DNA from: Hymenobacter sp. J193
GTDB lineage: Bacteria; Bacteroidota; Bacteroidia; Cytophagales; Hymenobacteraceae
Assembly (NCBI RefSeq): GCF_024700075.1
Contig: NZ_JAJONE010000001.1
Location: 4,735,001 to 4,799,000, forward strand
Length of the DNA stretch: 64,000 nucleotides
Reading direction: 5' to 3'
Below the pieces are notes generated by a model, which did no database searches, had not been told where the DNA came from, and was given only the letters and a program-made list of their open reading frames with translations. Shown one piece after another: positions 9,003 to 16,365 of the stretch (positions are counted from its first letter, which is position 1; the number at the start of each line of letters is the position of its first letter). The translations under genes were made by a program, and so were the position numbers.

Positions 9003-9200
9003 CGGAGGTTGGGTCGTTGGATGGTTTTCTGGTGGAATACTTGGAGGGTTGCAGGACGTTCTAATTAGCTGGCTGGATAGTGGGGCGGCGGGGAGAAAAC
9101 AGGCGGATTGCATTTAGAACTGAATAATTAGACCGGGTTTCGGATATTGCGGCCTTAACTGCCTGCCTCCCGCTCTGCTCGCCTTTCCTCACCGTTTCGT

Positions 9201-9824
9201 ATGTCTCTGATTACTTCCGTGCTGGTGCGCGGCATCAATAACCTGTCGGATGCCCGCTACTGCGCCGGCATGGGCGCCGACTACCTCACCTTCCGCCTCG
9301 ACCCCGCCCTGCCCGGCTTCCTGGAGCCCGCCGTGGTGCAGGAGCTGAGCGGCTGGGTAGCCGGCGTACAGCTAGTAGGCGAATTTCATTCCCTGCCCAT
9401 CGACGATATCAACGCCCTGGTTGCGCAGTGCGGCCTGCACTACGTGCTGCTGCACCGCGCCCGGCCCGCCCACGAGCTGGCCCGCCTTGCCTGCCCGGCA
9501 CTACAGCTCGCGCACTGGATTCCTGACATGCTGCCCGAAGACGTGGACCTGCGCTTCCGGCAGCTGGTAGCCCATACGGAGGGCATTGTGCTGCCCGACG
9601 TCCCGCCCGCCCCGCTCACGGGTGTGCAGTTGGCCCACCTTAGCGAGCAGGCCCGCTCCTACCCGGTCTGGCTGGCCGCGGGCTTTGCTGAGGGTATCAC
9701 GCTGCGCCAGTTGCTCCAGCAGGTGCAAGTGGCCGGCATCGTGCTCGAAGGCGGCCACGAAATCAAGCCCGGCCTGCGGGATTTTGATGAAATGGAGAAA
9801 GTCTTCGAAGCGCTGGAGGATTAA
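9201..9824 (+). CDS. Phosphoribosylanthranilate isomerase-like (TrpF-like) protein
   Basis: A 207-residue TIM-barrel-like protein. The start (TSVLVRGINNLSDARYCAGMGADYLTF) aligns by eye with the TrpF start KxCGIT...DA...GADYLGF, and the end (GIVLEGGHEIKPGLRDFDEMEKVFEAL) resembles the TrpF phosphate-loop tail. The usual catalytic Cys of the KxCG motif is Arg here, so isomerase activity is doubtful. No other trp genes are nearby. It could be a divergent TrpF or a paralogue with another role. A gap of about 250 bp with no clear features precedes it. Confidence 0.6.
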   Translation: MSLITSVLVRGINNLSDARYCAGMGADYLTFRLDPALPGFLEPAVVQELSGWVAGVQLVGEFHSLPIDDINALVAQCGLHYVLLHRARPAHELARLACPALQLAHWIPDMLPEDVDLRFRQLVAHTEGIVLPDVPPAPLTGVQLAHLSEQARSYPVWLAAGFAEGITLRQLLQQVQVAGIVLEGGHEIKPGLRDFDEMEKVFEALED

Positions 9825-9886
9825 ATGGTTAAATGATTGAATGACTGGACGCTATAACGCAACCAACCACTCAGCCAGAAAACCGT

Positions 9887-10714
9887 TCACCCCATAATCG
9901 TGAGCAGGCTGAAGAATGGCTCGGTCAACGCCCGGTCACCTTCCAAGAGCACGTACTGCTCGGCAGCGGCCCGGGGCAGACTTTTGGTGAACAGCCGCCA
10001 GGCTACCGGCCCTGCCAAGGTGATGCGCGCTACTGGCTCCGTGGCCTCGGATTCTGCCAGCTCCCAGGTGCTCGTTGCGCGACGCAATTGCCAGTACCCA
10101 CCGCCTTCTCCCGTAATGTGCAGACTTACCTGCGTGCCTTCGGGGGCGGCTACGTGGCGGTAGTGCCAGCGCCAGGCGCGCAGGCAGGTTTGCAGAAACG
10201 GATGATATAGCTCAGCCGTTAGCAGGGCCTGCTCCTCGCCTACTGCCTGCCGGATCTGCTGCTGGTGGTGCCACTTTTCGGTGTAGTCGCGGGCTACATG
10301 AAACCAGTTTCGGGATTCCTGCTCACCGGCCCAGGCCACCGAAAATGCGGCCGGCGCCTGCGGATCGAGCGAGGCCAGCAGCCGGCAGTACTCCGGCCCC
10401 GACAGCTCCAGCAGCCAGGTAATCACGGCCGGGCTGAGGCGCTGGCCGGCCTGCACCCAGCTGTGGTTCAGCTCATCCAGAAATTGCACAATGCCCGCGT
10501 AGTCCGTAGAGGCCGGAGCCTGCCCGAAGTACCCGTCGCGGAGCATGGAAAGGGCGCGCAGGTTGCCGTCGAGCAGATGCAGGGCCACGTCGCGCACCCG
10601 CCACTTGGGCGCGACGGTAGACAGCTCCCATTGCTCGGGGCGCAGGCCGCGCAGCAGCGCCAGCAGGTGCTCATCCAGCACCGGAAAGAGGTGAATGGTC
10701 GGAATAGGCTCCAT
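9887..10714 (-). CDS. Maleylpyruvate isomerase / DinB-fold family protein
   Basis: A 275-residue protein with the N-terminal helical bundle of the mycothiol-dependent maleylpyruvate isomerase/DinB superfamily: WRVRDVALHLLDGN near residues 40-53, and WFHVARDYTEKWHHQQQIR near 137-155 with the histidines expected to bind metal. The C-terminal third resembles the MDMPI C-terminal sterol-carrier-like region. Members act as thiol-dependent transferases or isomerases; since this lineage makes bacillithiol, a bacillithiol-dependent role is possible but unproven. ATG 10714 is preferred over a TTG at 10726. It follows trmB closely. Confidence 0.65.
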   Translation of the reverse strand: MEPIPTIHLFPVLDEHLLALLRGLRPEQWELSTVAPKWRVRDVALHLLDGNLRALSMLRDGYFGQAPASTDYAGIVQFLDELNHSWVQAGQRLSPAVITWLLELSGPEYCRLLASLDPQAPAAFSVAWAGEQESRNWFHVARDYTEKWHHQQQIRQAVGEEQALLTAELYHPFLQTCLRAWRWHYRHVAAPEGTQVSLHITGEGGGYWQLRRATSTWELAESEATEPVARITLAGPVAWRLFTKSLPRAAAEQYVLLEGDRALTEPFFSLLTIMG

Positions 10715-10729
10715 AACGAACGGCAAGGG

Positions 10730-11391
10730 TTAGCTTAGCTGAAACTGCAGATACTTAATCGGAATACCCTCACTGCGGTAGCGCCGCTCGTAATGCGTCT
10801 GGATGTCTTCGGCGTGGGGCAGCAGTTCGGGCGTGGCGTACAAATCCTTGGTATGAGCCAGCACCGTGGCTCCGGGCCGTGCCTGCACGGTTTCCAGGGA
10901 GTAGTCGAACAGGGCTTCGCTGTCGGTTTTGAGGTGTACCAGGCCGCCGGGGCGCAGCACCCGCTGGTACAGATCCAGAAAGCGCGGGGCGGTGAGGCGG
11001 CGCTTGGCGTCGCCGAGGCGGGGGCGCGGGTCGGGGAAGGTAATCCAGATTTCGCTTAGCTCGCCCGGGGCAAAATGCGCCAACAGCGTGAGGGCCTGGG
11101 TGCGCAGGAAACCCACGTTGGTAAGCTCCTGCTCCCGGGCGCGGGTGCTCCCCCGCCAGATTCTTTCACCCTTGATATCGAGGCCCAGGAAATTGCGCTC
11201 GGGGTAGCGGGCGGCCAGCCCCACGGTATATTCGCCCTTGCCGCAGCCCATTTCCAGCGTTATCGGCTGCGCTGAAGAAAAAAGGCTTCGTTCCAGCGCC
11301 CGGTCAGCTGCTGGTACGTGTCCTTGCCCGGCTCTACAATCTCGGGCCGGGTGGCATTTTCGGCAAAACGAACAAGTTTAATTCGACTCAC
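10730..11391 (-). pseudogene. trmB: tRNA (guanine-N7-)-methyltransferase TrmB, frameshifted
   Basis: Forms 7-methylguanosine at position 46 of tRNAs. The intact downstream frame begins EMGCGKGEYTVGLAARYP (the SAM-binding loop) and carries ITFPDPRP and the HLKTDSEALFDYSL segment. Upstream, in another frame from GTG 11391, are the missing family residues (SRIKLVRFAENATRPEI, then the LTGRWNEAFFLQRS region). The two join if one base is added at the GG of 11265-11266, giving QRSPITLEMGCG. Because the protein is otherwise well conserved, a one-base sequence error is as likely as a real mutation. Confidence 0.85.
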
Positions 11392-11398
11392 GAAGGGA

Positions 11399-11515
11399 AT
11401 GTGCTAATGTGATGAAAATGTGCAAATGTGCGGCGCTTCGCTAATGTGGAAAATGTGCTGATGTGTTGATTTTCATTGAAGAACAACCAGCAACTATAAA
11501 CCAGCAACCAGAAAC
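11399..11515. repeat. Iterated-word intergenic region (ATGTG and CAACCAG words)
   Basis: Between folC and trmB the DNA holds a degenerate array of ATGTG-containing words (11399-11470) followed by CAACCAGCAACTATAAACCA-type repeats (11483-11515). Unlike similar gaps elsewhere in the window, no reverse-complement arm is present. Confidence 0.5.
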
Positions 11516-12817
11516 TTACAGCTCGGGGATTTCAGCCACAACGAAGGTACTGCCACCAATAAAGATGACGTCATCGGCCTGCGCGGCGGCGCGGGCGGCC
11601 TGCACGGCGGCGGGCACGGTGCCAAAGGGAGTGCCCCGCAGCCCGGCGGCGGCAGCCTGCGCCGCCAGCTCCGAGGCCGGTAAGGCTCTTGGAATGCTGG
11701 CCTGACAGAAATAGTAGGTGGCCTCGGCGGGCAGTTGGGCCAGCATGTGAGGCACGTCCTTGTCGTTGACGGTGCCCAGGACCAAGTGCAGCTGCCGGCG
11801 CGGCACGCGGGCCAGTTGCGCCATCACCATACCCAGGCCAGCCTCGTTGTGGCCCGTGTCGCAGATGATGAGCGGACTGCGGCCCAGTATGGTCCAGCGC
11901 CCGTGCAGGCCGGTTAGCTCCCGCACCTTGCGTAGGCCGGTTTGCAGCGCCTCGTCGGAAATGGTGAAGCTCTGGCGGCGCAACTCGTCCACCGAAGCCA
12001 GCACGCCGGGCAGGTTCAGGCGCTGGTAGTCGCCTACCAGGCCCAGGGTGTACTCGACACTACTTCCGTCGGCACGGCGTACTGCGCGCACCGACTGCTC
12101 TTCCTCATCAAAGGCCGGCTCGCGCACCAATTCTACCGCGTATTCATCGGCGGCAAAGACAATGGGCGCGCTTTCCTCGGCGGCTTTCCGGCGGAACACC
12201 TCGGCCACCTCGGATTGGTACTGGCTGATAACGACGGGCACGCCGCGCTTGATGATGCCAGCTTTTTCGGCGGCAATTTCGGGCAGCGTATTACCCAGCA
12301 GCGCCATGTGGTCGAAGCTGATGTTGGTGATGAGCGACACCAGCGGGTGGATGATGTTGGTGGAATCCAGCCGCCCACCCAGGCCTACTTCAATGATGGC
12401 TATATCCACCTGCTGCTCGGCGAAGTACTGGAACGCCAGGGCCACCGTCATTTCGAAAAATGAGGGCTGCAGCTGCTCAAACACGGGCTGCCAGCGCGCC
12501 ACCCAGTCCACTAGGTAGTCGGCGGGCAGTTCCTGGCCGTCCAGCTTCACGCGTTCCGTGAACTCCCGCAGGTGGGGCGAGGTATACAAGCCTACTTTAT
12601 AGCCCGCCGCCTGCAGCACCGCCGCCAGCCAGTGTGAGGAACTGCCCTTGCCGTTGGTACCCGCTACGTGCACGCTCCGGAACTGCCGCTCGGGGTGGCC
12701 CATAGCTTCCATCAGCGCCTCGATGTTGGCCAGACTCTTAGTGTGAGCCGCCGCGCCTACCCGCTGAAACATGGGCAGCTGAGTGTAGAGGTAGGCCAGG
12801 GTTTCTTCGTAATTCAT
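11516..12817 (-). CDS. folC: Bifunctional folylpolyglutamate synthase / dihydrofolate synthase
   Basis: Adds L-glutamate to dihydropteroate and to folates. The 433-residue Mur-ligase-like protein shows the P-loop GTNGKGSSSH near residues 52-61, GLGGRLDSTN, the metal-binding SFDHMALLG region and the C-terminal-domain motif CDTGHNEAGL. The frame opens at a TTG at 12823, but ATG 12817 is the better start. It follows tonB on the minus strand, separated by a terminator-like hairpin that reaches almost to its start codon. Confidence 0.93.
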   Translation of the reverse strand: MNYEETLAYLYTQLPMFQRVGAAAHTKSLANIEALMEAMGHPERQFRSVHVAGTNGKGSSSHWLAAVLQAAGYKVGLYTSPHLREFTERVKLDGQELPADYLVDWVARWQPVFEQLQPSFFEMTVALAFQYFAEQQVDIAIIEVGLGGRLDSTNIIHPLVSLITNISFDHMALLGNTLPEIAAEKAGIIKRGVPVVISQYQSEVAEVFRRKAAEESAPIVFAADEYAVELVREPAFDEEEQSVRAVRRADGSSVEYTLGLVGDYQRLNLPGVLASVDELRRQSFTISDEALQTGLRKVRELTGLHGRWTILGRSPLIICDTGHNEAGLGMVMAQLARVPRRQLHLVLGTVNDKDVPHMLAQLPAEATYYFCQASIPRALPASELAAQAAAAGLRGTPFGTVPAAVQAARAAAQADDVIFIGGSTFVVAEIPEL

Positions 12818-12825
12818 GCGCAAAG

Positions 12826-12861
12826 AAAAAGCCGCCGGCCGGAATTTCCCGCCGACGGCTC
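12826..12861 (-). terminator. Intrinsic terminator after tonB
   Basis: On the minus strand an imperfect GC stem (AGCCGTCGG pairing with CCGGCGGCT) is followed by TTTTTCTTT, about 20 nt after the tonB stop and directly before the folC start. Read-through would be needed for tonB-folC co-transcription. Confidence 0.65.
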
Positions 12862-12882
12862 CTGAAATATCAAATGCCTGCC

Positions 12883-13758
12883 TTACCGGACCGTGATACG
12901 GAAGGTATAGAAGCCAGTGGCGCCGCCGACTGCCGAGGTGGTACGGCGGAAGGACGACTTGTACAGCGCGTCGCTACACGCTTTTTCCTGGGCCGGCGAC
13001 ACGTTACCGGAAACCTTCGTCACGGCTTCTACTTCGCCGTCGGCGTTAATTTTGACTTTAAAGCGCACGGTCCCCGAGTTGTTGTCGATAGCCGGAACGC
13101 TGGGCCGGTCCTCGAATGCCCAGCCGGCCATTTCCAGGCCGTTGCCGCCGCCACTACCGCCGCCGCTACCGGGCGTGCCGTACAGGGCCTTGGCGTCGAG
13201 GGAACCATTGGGGTCACCTTGGTCACCGACGGCGCCGGGCCGGTCGCCGTTGTTGTTGCCGGTGGGGCGGTTACTAGTACCGTTTTCACCATTGCCACCG
13301 CCATTCTGACTGCCGCGGGGCGTAAACACGGCCCGCTGGTCAACTTTGGGCTTGGGCGCTTCGCGCACGGGCTCCTCGCGGGGCGGGGCGGGCTTCTCCG
13401 TGGGCGGCACCGTTATGGGGCTTTCCTCGGCTTCGCTGGTAACTACTTTGGCTTCCTCAGCCGGCTGCGGGTCGGGCTGTGACTCTTCGCGGGCGGGCTG
13501 CGGATCGGGGTCGGGCTGCGAAGCCGGTGGGCGCGAGTCTTCGCGGTTGGGTGACTCGTTGGCCGGGGCCGTGCTCTGCACATCGCCGGAGCCAGCCTCG
13601 TCAATGCCGTAGTTAAGCTCTACCCCACCCCCGCCCAGCTCCAGGAGCGGCGGATCGGGGCCTTTGAAGACGGTGAACCAGAACAGCAACCCCAGCAGCA
13701 CGTGAAACACCACTGTGCCAATCAGCGCCTCGCGCCTATGTTCCTCGCGGTATTCCAT
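12883..13758 (-). CDS. tonB: Energy transducer TonB
   Basis: A 291-residue inner-membrane protein that should carry proton-motive energy from ExbB-ExbD to outer-membrane receptors. It starts MEYREEHRREALIGTVVFHV with a single N-terminal membrane segment (about residues 12-32). A long Pro/Glu/Asp-rich periplasmic spacer follows, with a Gly/Asn-rich section, then a TonB/TolA-like C-terminal domain (VRFKVKINADGEVEAVTKVS) ending YTFRITVR. The ATG at 13758 is chosen over upstream codons lying in the repeat. It is the last gene of an exbB-exbD-tonB series; the long gap before it holds an inverted repeat. Confidence 0.88.
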   Translation of the reverse strand: MEYREEHRREALIGTVVFHVLLGLLFWFTVFKGPDPPLLELGGGGVELNYGIDEAGSGDVQSTAPANESPNREDSRPPASQPDPDPQPAREESQPDPQPAEEAKVVTSEAEESPITVPPTEKPAPPREEPVREAPKPKVDQRAVFTPRGSQNGGGNGENGTSNRPTGNNNGDRPGAVGDQGDPNGSLDAKALYGTPGSGGGSGGGNGLEMAGWAFEDRPSVPAIDNNSGTVRFKVKINADGEVEAVTKVSGNVSPAQEKACSDALYKSSFRRTTSAVGGATGFYTFRITVR

Positions 13759-13784
13759 GGGGTGGTTTTTTGTTTTTGGTTGTT

Positions 13785-13910
13785 GGTTTTTAGTCATTCG
13801 TTTTTGGCATCAGGGGCTTTTACGCAGCCAGATGAAACCAGTCCATCCAGCCTAAGGGGTACGCATGCTGCACCTAGCTACCAACAACCAAAAACGAATA
13901 ACTAAAAACC
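13785..13910. repeat. Inverted word-repeat between exbD and tonB
   Basis: 13785-13807 and 13888-13910 are reverse complements at 22 of 23 positions. Both arms are built from T-rich words (GGTTTTTAGT, TCGTTTTTGG) that also repeat in tandem next to the arms (GGTTGTTGG). One arm abuts the exbD stop, the other lies 27 bp before the tonB ATG. Confidence 0.8.
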
Positions 13911-13916
13911 AGTACC

Positions 13917-14318
13917 CTATTTCTGCTGGGCCTGGGTGGCCATGACCATTTTTATTTTCAGCCGGTTCCCGATTTCGAGGATATCTACCAGCTTCTGCAC
14001 GTTCAGGGAGGCATCTACCCGCAGCACGGCGGTGGGCTGCTCCAGGCCAGCCACGCGCTGAGCCAGAGTTGTTTCCAGGGTGGCAGCCGTTACGGGCGTG
14101 CGGTCCAGAAAGTACTGGCCCTGCCCATCCACCGAAATCGTAATGGGCTGCTTCACGGCCTGCTTGCCCGAGCGGGCATTGGGCAGCATCAGCTTGATAA
14201 CGTTCGGGTTCACCATCGTCGATACAATCAGGAAGAACAGCATCAGGAAGAACATGATGTCGTTCATCGAGCTGGTCTCGACGTGGGAAGAAACTTTACG
14301 GCGCCGGCTTAAATCCAT
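13917..14318 (-). CDS. exbD: Biopolymer transporter ExbD/TolR
   Basis: A 133-residue protein with one membrane segment at about residues 19-38 (MNDIMFFLMLFFLIVSTMV), including the conserved Asp that takes part in proton conduction, and a small periplasmic domain (ITISVDGQGQYFLDRTPV). It forms the stator-like channel with ExbB and works with TonB. Flanked on both sides by iterated-word inverted repeats within the cluster. Confidence 0.92.
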   Translation of the reverse strand: MDLSRRRKVSSHVETSSMNDIMFFLMLFFLIVSTMVNPNVIKLMLPNARSGKQAVKQPITISVDGQGQYFLDRTPVTAATLETTLAQRVAGLEQPTAVLRVDASLNVQKLVDILEIGNRLKIKMVMATQAQQK

Positions 14319-14332
14319 TGCTTATGAAATGT

Positions 14333-14427
14333 GAGTAATGTGGTAGAATGTGAAAATGTGAGAAATGATGTGCTACTGAAACGCCTAAGCACATTTACCA
14401 CATTTTCACATTCCACCACATTCGCTA
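14333..14427. repeat. Inverted word-repeat between exbB and exbD
   Basis: About 42 bp at 14333-14374 and 14388-14427 are imperfect reverse complements built from iterated AATGTG words. The loop is only about 13 nt. The right arm runs into the exbB stop codon and the left lies 15 bp upstream of the exbD start. Confidence 0.8.
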
Positions 14428-15132
14428 ATTGTCCTGCAGAATGTCCATGAACTCGATGGCCGAGTTTTCCATGCGGAAGACCATACGCTCGACCATAATG
14501 CTGAGCCAGTGGTAGCCGATGTGCGCCACGATGCCCACGATGAGGCCGGCCGCCGAAGTCACCATCTTGGTGTACAGACCGCCCGAAATCTGGGCAATGC
14601 CAAAGTCCCCGGTGGAGCTGATGGCGTAGAAGATCTTGATAACCCCCACGATGGTACCCACGAAGCCCAGCATGGGCGCAATGCCGGCCACGATGCCCAG
14701 CACGTTGATGTTCTTTTCGAGGCGGGCAATTTCAATCTTGCCCACGTTCTCCACGCTGGTTTCAATGTCTTTGAGCGGCTGCCCAATGCGGCGGATGCCC
14801 TTGTCAATCATGCGGGCCAGCGGAGAGGCGTTCTGGGCGCAGAGCATCTTGGCGCCCTGTAGGTCGCCCTTCACCATCAGGTTGCGGATGCCGGGCATGA
14901 ACGAGTCGGGCACGGCGCCGGCTTTGCGAATGGTGAGATACCGCTCGAAGATGATATAAATCGAAACGAACAGCAGCAGAAACAGCGGCACCATAATCCA
15001 GCCACCGGCCAGAACCAGGTCAATCAGCGAAAGGCCGGTGTCGGTAGCAACGTCGGCGGTAGGTGCGGTGGTGGCGGCAGCAGCCGTAGTGTCGGGGGCG
15101 GCGGCAGAAACCTGCAGCAGAAATGGCGTCAT
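14425..15132 (-). CDS. exbB: MotA/TolQ/ExbB proton channel family protein
   Basis: A 235-residue inner-membrane protein with an N-terminal Ala/Thr-rich leader, a first membrane segment at about 38-60 (GGWIMVPLFLLLFVSIYIIF), a cytoplasmic loop with two helices, and two further membrane segments (LGIVAGIAPMLGFVGTIVGV and LYTKMVTSAAGLIVGIVAHI) typical of the family. ATG 15132 begins one base after the preceding stop; a longer frame to 15165 would overlap that gene. It forms the proton-driven motor with ExbD. Confidence 0.92.
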   Translation of the reverse strand: MTPFLLQVSAAAPDTTAAAATTAPTADVATDTGLSLIDLVLAGGWIMVPLFLLLFVSIYIIFERYLTIRKAGAVPDSFMPGIRNLMVKGDLQGAKMLCAQNASPLARMIDKGIRRIGQPLKDIETSVENVGKIEIARLEKNINVLGIVAGIAPMLGFVGTIVGVIKIFYAISSTGDFGIAQISGGLYTKMVTSAAGLIVGIVAHIGYHWLSIMVERMVFRMENSAIEFMDILQDN

Positions 15133-15133
15133 G

Positions 15134-16252
15134 CTAATAGTTAATGACTTCGGTTTGAACGCCAAACTGCTTTCTTACGATAGCCTCGTGGCGCTTGGCG
15201 GAAGCCTGGTCAGCGAAATCAGCGGCGGAAAGGCGGTAGAATCGGGTCCCCTTGATGAAGCGGTTTCCCCGGCGCGGCAGCAGCAGTTGAGTGGCTTTGC
15301 CCTTGCTGGCGTAGGCTTGCTGCAGCTTCCGGGCCGAAGCCTCGTTGTTGACGGCAACCACCGCCACGTACCAACGATTGGTAATACCGGAAATTGTAGC
15401 GCTGCCCGTTTTAGGGGCGGCCACCTTTGCTGCTACCGACGCCGCAGCCGGAGCTGAGGTTGCAGCCACCGCTTTCTTTTCGGGGGCGGCTACGGTTGCT
15501 GCCACCGGCTCTGCTACCGTAGCGGCGGGCTCAGGCTTGGCTACGGCAGGCTCGTGCCAGCCCGGCTGGGCCAGGGCGGCCTGCTGGCGCTCGGCTACCT
15601 GGGCGGCGGGCTCCGGCGTGTCTGAGCTGGCTACCCATTCCGTGGCGCCGCGCAGGTTATCGGGCAGGTAGCCCATGCGCAGGGCAAACATGTAATTGGC
15701 CGACAGCACCAAACCACCAATCAGCGCGGCCGCTACGCCGTTGAGTACGCGGCGGCCCAAACGGCTGCGTGAGGCCCGCAAAACGGGCTCCGGCAGTTCC
15801 GTGCCCCGCTCCCGGGCCTGCATAGCATCGGTGGCGCGCACGGGGCGCGACAGGAGTTCGGGCAGGCCGAAGGAAGCCGTGAGCAGGTTGTGAGTGCCGG
15901 TATATTCAAAGTCTAGCCCGCGGCCGGCGGCGTGGCGGAAGATGCCGATGCCGGGCAGTTCCGTGCGCTGGGCAGCCGTCAGCTCGCTTTGCATCCGCGC
16001 TACGGCCTCGCGCACCAGCTGGCGGGCCTGGGCCGCCGGCATGTTCAGCGTCCGGCTCAGCGCGTCTACCAGCAGACCGTCGTTGCGCGTCAGGGCCTGG
16101 TTGAAGGCCACGCGCTTCGTGGGCGGCGCCAGCGTATGGCGCACCGGGTGAATATGCGCCGGGGAGTAATCAGCAATAAGCCCCCCAAAGTCGGGAATAA
16201 TCACGCAGTCATGGTCGCGGAGCAGGGCGCTGATATGGTCGGAAAGCTGCAT
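15134..16252 (-). CDS. HU-CCDC81-type and SPOR domain envelope protein
   Basis: A 372-residue protein. The first ~140 residues (MQLSDHISALLRDHDCVIIP; PGIGIFRHAAGRGLDFEY) resemble the two prokaryotic HU-like CCDC81 domains found in Bacteroidota. A single membrane segment lies at about 170-190 (LNGVAAALIGGLVLSANYMF), then an Ala/Pro/Val-rich linker, then a C-terminal SPOR domain (WYVAVVAVNNEASARKLQQA) that should bind denuded peptidoglycan. This suggests a link between cytoplasm and cell wall. ATG 16252 is chosen because the longer frame runs into the upstream repeat. Confidence 0.8.
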   Translation of the reverse strand: MQLSDHISALLRDHDCVIIPDFGGLIADYSPAHIHPVRHTLAPPTKRVAFNQALTRNDGLLVDALSRTLNMPAAQARQLVREAVARMQSELTAAQRTELPGIGIFRHAAGRGLDFEYTGTHNLLTASFGLPELLSRPVRATDAMQARERGTELPEPVLRASRSRLGRRVLNGVAAALIGGLVLSANYMFALRMGYLPDNLRGATEWVASSDTPEPAAQVAERQQAALAQPGWHEPAVAKPEPAATVAEPVAATVAAPEKKAVAATSAPAAASVAAKVAAPKTGSATISGITNRWYVAVVAVNNEASARKLQQAYASKGKATQLLLPRRGNRFIKGTRFYRLSAADFADQASAKRHEAIVRKQFGVQTEVINY

Positions 16253-16265
16253 TCCAGATGGTTTG

Positions 16266-16363
16266 AGGTGACAGGTGATAAGGTGACACGTAACAGGTAA
16301 CAGGCAACAGGACAACATATCCGCTGCCCTTTTACATGTTACGTGTCACCTCATCACCTCACC
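16266..16363. repeat. Inverted word-repeat between barrel gene and SPOR gene
   Basis: 16266-16300 and 16332-16363 pair as imperfect reverse complements made of GGTGACA and GTAACAG words, with a ~31-nt loop. The right arm is 2 bp from the barrel-gene stop and the left arm 13 bp from the SPOR-gene start. Confidence 0.8.
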
Positions 16364-16365
16364 AG

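Noticed and set aside
9825-9886. Repeat-like gap (AAATGGTTAAATGATTGAATGA) as another inverted word-repeat
   Set aside because: The opposite side (CAACCAACCACTCAGCC) does not pair with it beyond a few bases.
11399-11515. Possible CRISPR-like array (repeated ATGTG and CAACCAG words)
   Set aside because: Words are 5-8 bp, irregularly spaced, with no uniform repeat-spacer length and no cas genes.
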